This document shows, one piece after another, positions 34,055-35,576 of a DNA stretch of 35,576 nt (position 1 is its first letter; each line of letters opens with the position of its first letter). The DNA is from DASRJW01 sp964567755 (lineage in GTDB: Bacteria; Krumholzibacteriota; Krumholzibacteriia; G020349025), in the NCBI GenBank assembly GCA_964567755.1, contig CAZMNW010000046.1, positions 1-35,576 on the forward strand, in the 5' to 3' direction. The notes under the pieces were generated by a model. It was given only the letters and a program-made list of their open reading frames with translations, had not been told where the DNA came from and did no database searches. Both the position numbers and the translations under genes were made by a program.

Positions 34055-35576
34055 TCATCGAGTCGATGAGAATCCGAGATCGGTCAGAAGATCGGCGAGC
34101 GGTTTCTCTAGGTAAGCCGGGAACTCCCCCTGAGCTCGCGCCTCCTGCAAGGTCTCCAGCATCCCTTCGAACTGCGAGCGTGCGTCGGCAACCATCGCGT
34201 CAAAGCGGGCATCTCCCCGCAGGGGCTGCAAGAATGGACAGAGCATGAGCCAATCGTAGAGCTTGCCCCGTTGAGTGCCCAAGGCCTCGAAGGCGTCATC
34301 AAGTTTGCCCCTGCGAACGAGGATCATGAAGGCCAGGACGTTATGGGGGGCTGGAAACTCTTCACGTTCGATCGACTCTCCGCGCGCCAAGGCGATGAGG
34401 TCAGGTAAAGACTGGAGCTCGGCTGCGCTCAGTCGGCCCTCCGCGGCGAGCGGTTCGAGCTTTGCGACAACTTCGGCAGCCTCCTGAGTCCGACCGAGCA
34501 GAAGGAACGAGTTTGCTCGCTCCATCAATGCATTCGGCATATCTGGCTCGAGCTCGAGAACCTGATCGATGAGCGCCAAGGCCTCGGAAGGACGTCCGAG
34601 CAAACTTATGTAGAGGGCGACGTTCAAATCTGGATGGAAGAGTAGCGGGTCGAGACGCGACGCCTGCAGGCTGGCCTCGAGCGCAAGCCGGATGGTTCCC
34701 GACCATGCAAGACCAACTGCAAGACCGTTCTGGGCGTATGCGTCGTGCGGGGCCAAGGAGACACCACGTAGATAACCAGTGAGTGCTTCCTTGTAGTTCG
34801 CTTTGATCTTCAACTCGAAGAAACTCAACAGCGCCCAAGCAGGGCCGTTGCGAGGATCAATCAGCAGGGCGCGACGCCCCCAGCTTTCGATCTCGGAGAA
34901 CGACTCCTCGGGCAGAGTTCCGTCTTCGTACTTGTCGCCGTATAGGATTCCAATCGCTACCGCAGCGTCCGCGCGCTTTGGGTCCAGCTCTAAGACTCTC
35001 GTGAACGCAGCAAGGGCTCGGTCGAAATCGGCCGGCACGAGGCGAGTGGCGAAGCGGTTCGAATAATACATTCCACGTTGGAAAAGAATCTCGGGTTCCG
35101 ATCTCTGGACGACCGCGGGAACTGGGACTGTATTCGGCCGCAGTGCCTGCCGCAATCCTTCCGCGGCCGCGCGCGACAGCTCGAGGAAACCCTGTCTCGA
35201 ACCCGCATAGTCTCGGCTCCACACGAGGCGGCGCGTCTTTGCTTCCACCAGCTGCACGTTCAACACGAGCCTTTCAGAGCGAGCAGTCACCGTCGAGAGC
35301 ACGAACGCCGACACACCATACGCCTTCGCGACCTTGTCGAGATCGCCGCCCACGTTGGCCATCTCGATGCTCGTCGGCGGCAGCTTGGTCTCCAGCCCCT
35401 GCACCTGAGTGAGATAGGTCGACAGCGTTCTCGGGATCGCATCGGTCAGGAACTGGTCGTCTTCGCCAGCGACCACCTCGCTCGGCAGGGCGACGATCGA
35501 TTCGATCAGGCCGAGCTGGGTTCGGCCAAGGAACCGATCCCGCAAACCTCCAACATTCACAACTGTGATGCCGATG
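34055..35576 (-). CDS. Ser/Thr kinase K5, C-terminal part, cut by the right edge
   Basis: The reading frame stays open to the last base, so the gene continues past the window; 506 residues are visible. They begin at the end of the membrane helix (IGITVVNVGG, like ALNVGG in K3) and run through the TolB/FlgO-like domain (FLTDAIPRTLSTYLTQVQGL, YGVSAFVLSTVTARSERLVL), FQRGMYYSNRF, TPR repeats and the tail EFPAYLEKPLADLLTDLGF. The kinase domain should lie just outside. An apparent start at 35560 (GTG) is only an internal codon. Its stop is 33 bp from that of Oar-like receptor 2. It looks closest to K4. Confidence 0.88.
   Translation of the reverse strand, partial: IGITVVNVGGLRDRFLGRTQLGLIESIVALPSEVVAGEDDQFLTDAIPRTLSTYLTQVQGLETKLPPTSIEMANVGGDLDKVAKAYGVSAFVLSTVTARSERLVLNVQLVEAKTRRLVWSRDYAGSRQGFLELSRAAAEGLRQALRPNTVPVPAVVQRSEPEILFQRGMYYSNRFATRLVPADFDRALAAFTRVLELDPKRADAAVAIGILYGDKYEDGTLPEESFSEIESWGRRALLIDPRNGPAWALLSFFELKIKANYKEALTGYLRGVSLAPHDAYAQNGLAVGLAWSGTIRLALEASLQASRLDPLLFHPDLNVALYISLLGRPSEALALIDQVLELEPDMPNALMERANSFLLLGRTQEAAEVVAKLEPLAAEGRLSAAELQSLPDLIALARGESIEREEFPAPHNVLAFMILVRRGKLDDAFEALGTQRGKLYDWLMLCPFLQPLRGDARFDAMVADARSQFEGMLETLQEARAQGEFPAYLEKPLADLLTDLGFSSTR

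Noticed and set aside
20486..35576. Repeated kinase segments considered as a recombination or CRISPR-like repeat array
   Set aside because: The similarity is explained by paralogous coding domains; no short regularly spaced repeats are present.

Overview
The window is high-GC bacterial DNA, tightly packed with large proteins: three caspase-like TPR-CHAT proteins, five long Ser/Thr kinases (one cut by the right edge) plus a shorter sixth, two ECF-type sigma factors, two Oar-like TonB-dependent receptors, and one secreted protein with a FlgD/T9SS-type C-terminal tail. This combination suggests a large-genome Gram-negative lineage near the FCB group (Eisenbacteria, Krumholzibacteriota, Latescibacterota, Gemmatimonadota type) or Acidobacteriota. 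The motif HPNPFNPTTTIRFDL near the end of the secreted protein favours the former. There is no rRNA, tRNA or housekeeping gene to settle taxonomy. I see no CRISPR array, insertion sequence or prophage gene.

Region A (347-12547, minus strand) reads as one operon. From its promoter side it holds a secreted sorted protein, an ECF sigma factor, a transmembrane Ser/Thr kinase with a DUF4384-like outer domain, and two tandem TPR-CHAT proteins with export signals. Gaps are 44, 14 and 33 bp, and the last two genes share an ATGA stop/start overlap. Region B (13039-17170) is a third TPR-CHAT gene, divergent from operon A, with a second and different ECF-type sigma factor convergent to it.

Region C (17665-35576) carries Oar-like receptor 1 and kinase K1 on the plus strand, then K2, K3 and K4 in a row on the minus strand, then Oar-like receptor 2 (plus) and the C-terminal two thirds of K5 (minus). 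K1-K4 share one plan: N-terminal cytoplasmic Hanks-type kinase, one membrane helix, a TolB/FlgO-like domain, then TPR repeats. K5 shows the same parts from the end of the membrane helix onward.

The likely theme is envelope signalling. Kinases and sigma factors face the cytoplasm, while TPR/TolB-like, DUF4384-like and CHAT modules are exported or lie beyond the membrane. Intergenic DNA holds several structures not explained by genes. Two perfect dyads share the core TCCGTA...TACGGA, each in a divergent intergenic region. A 31-bp promoter-like block lies 86-87 bp upstream of both K2 and K4. Paired GCTCT/AGAGC dyads lie upstream of Oar-like receptor 1, and a tandem 22-23 bp repeat lies downstream of operon A. 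Functions of the systems as a whole are inference; family assignments rest on visible motifs.
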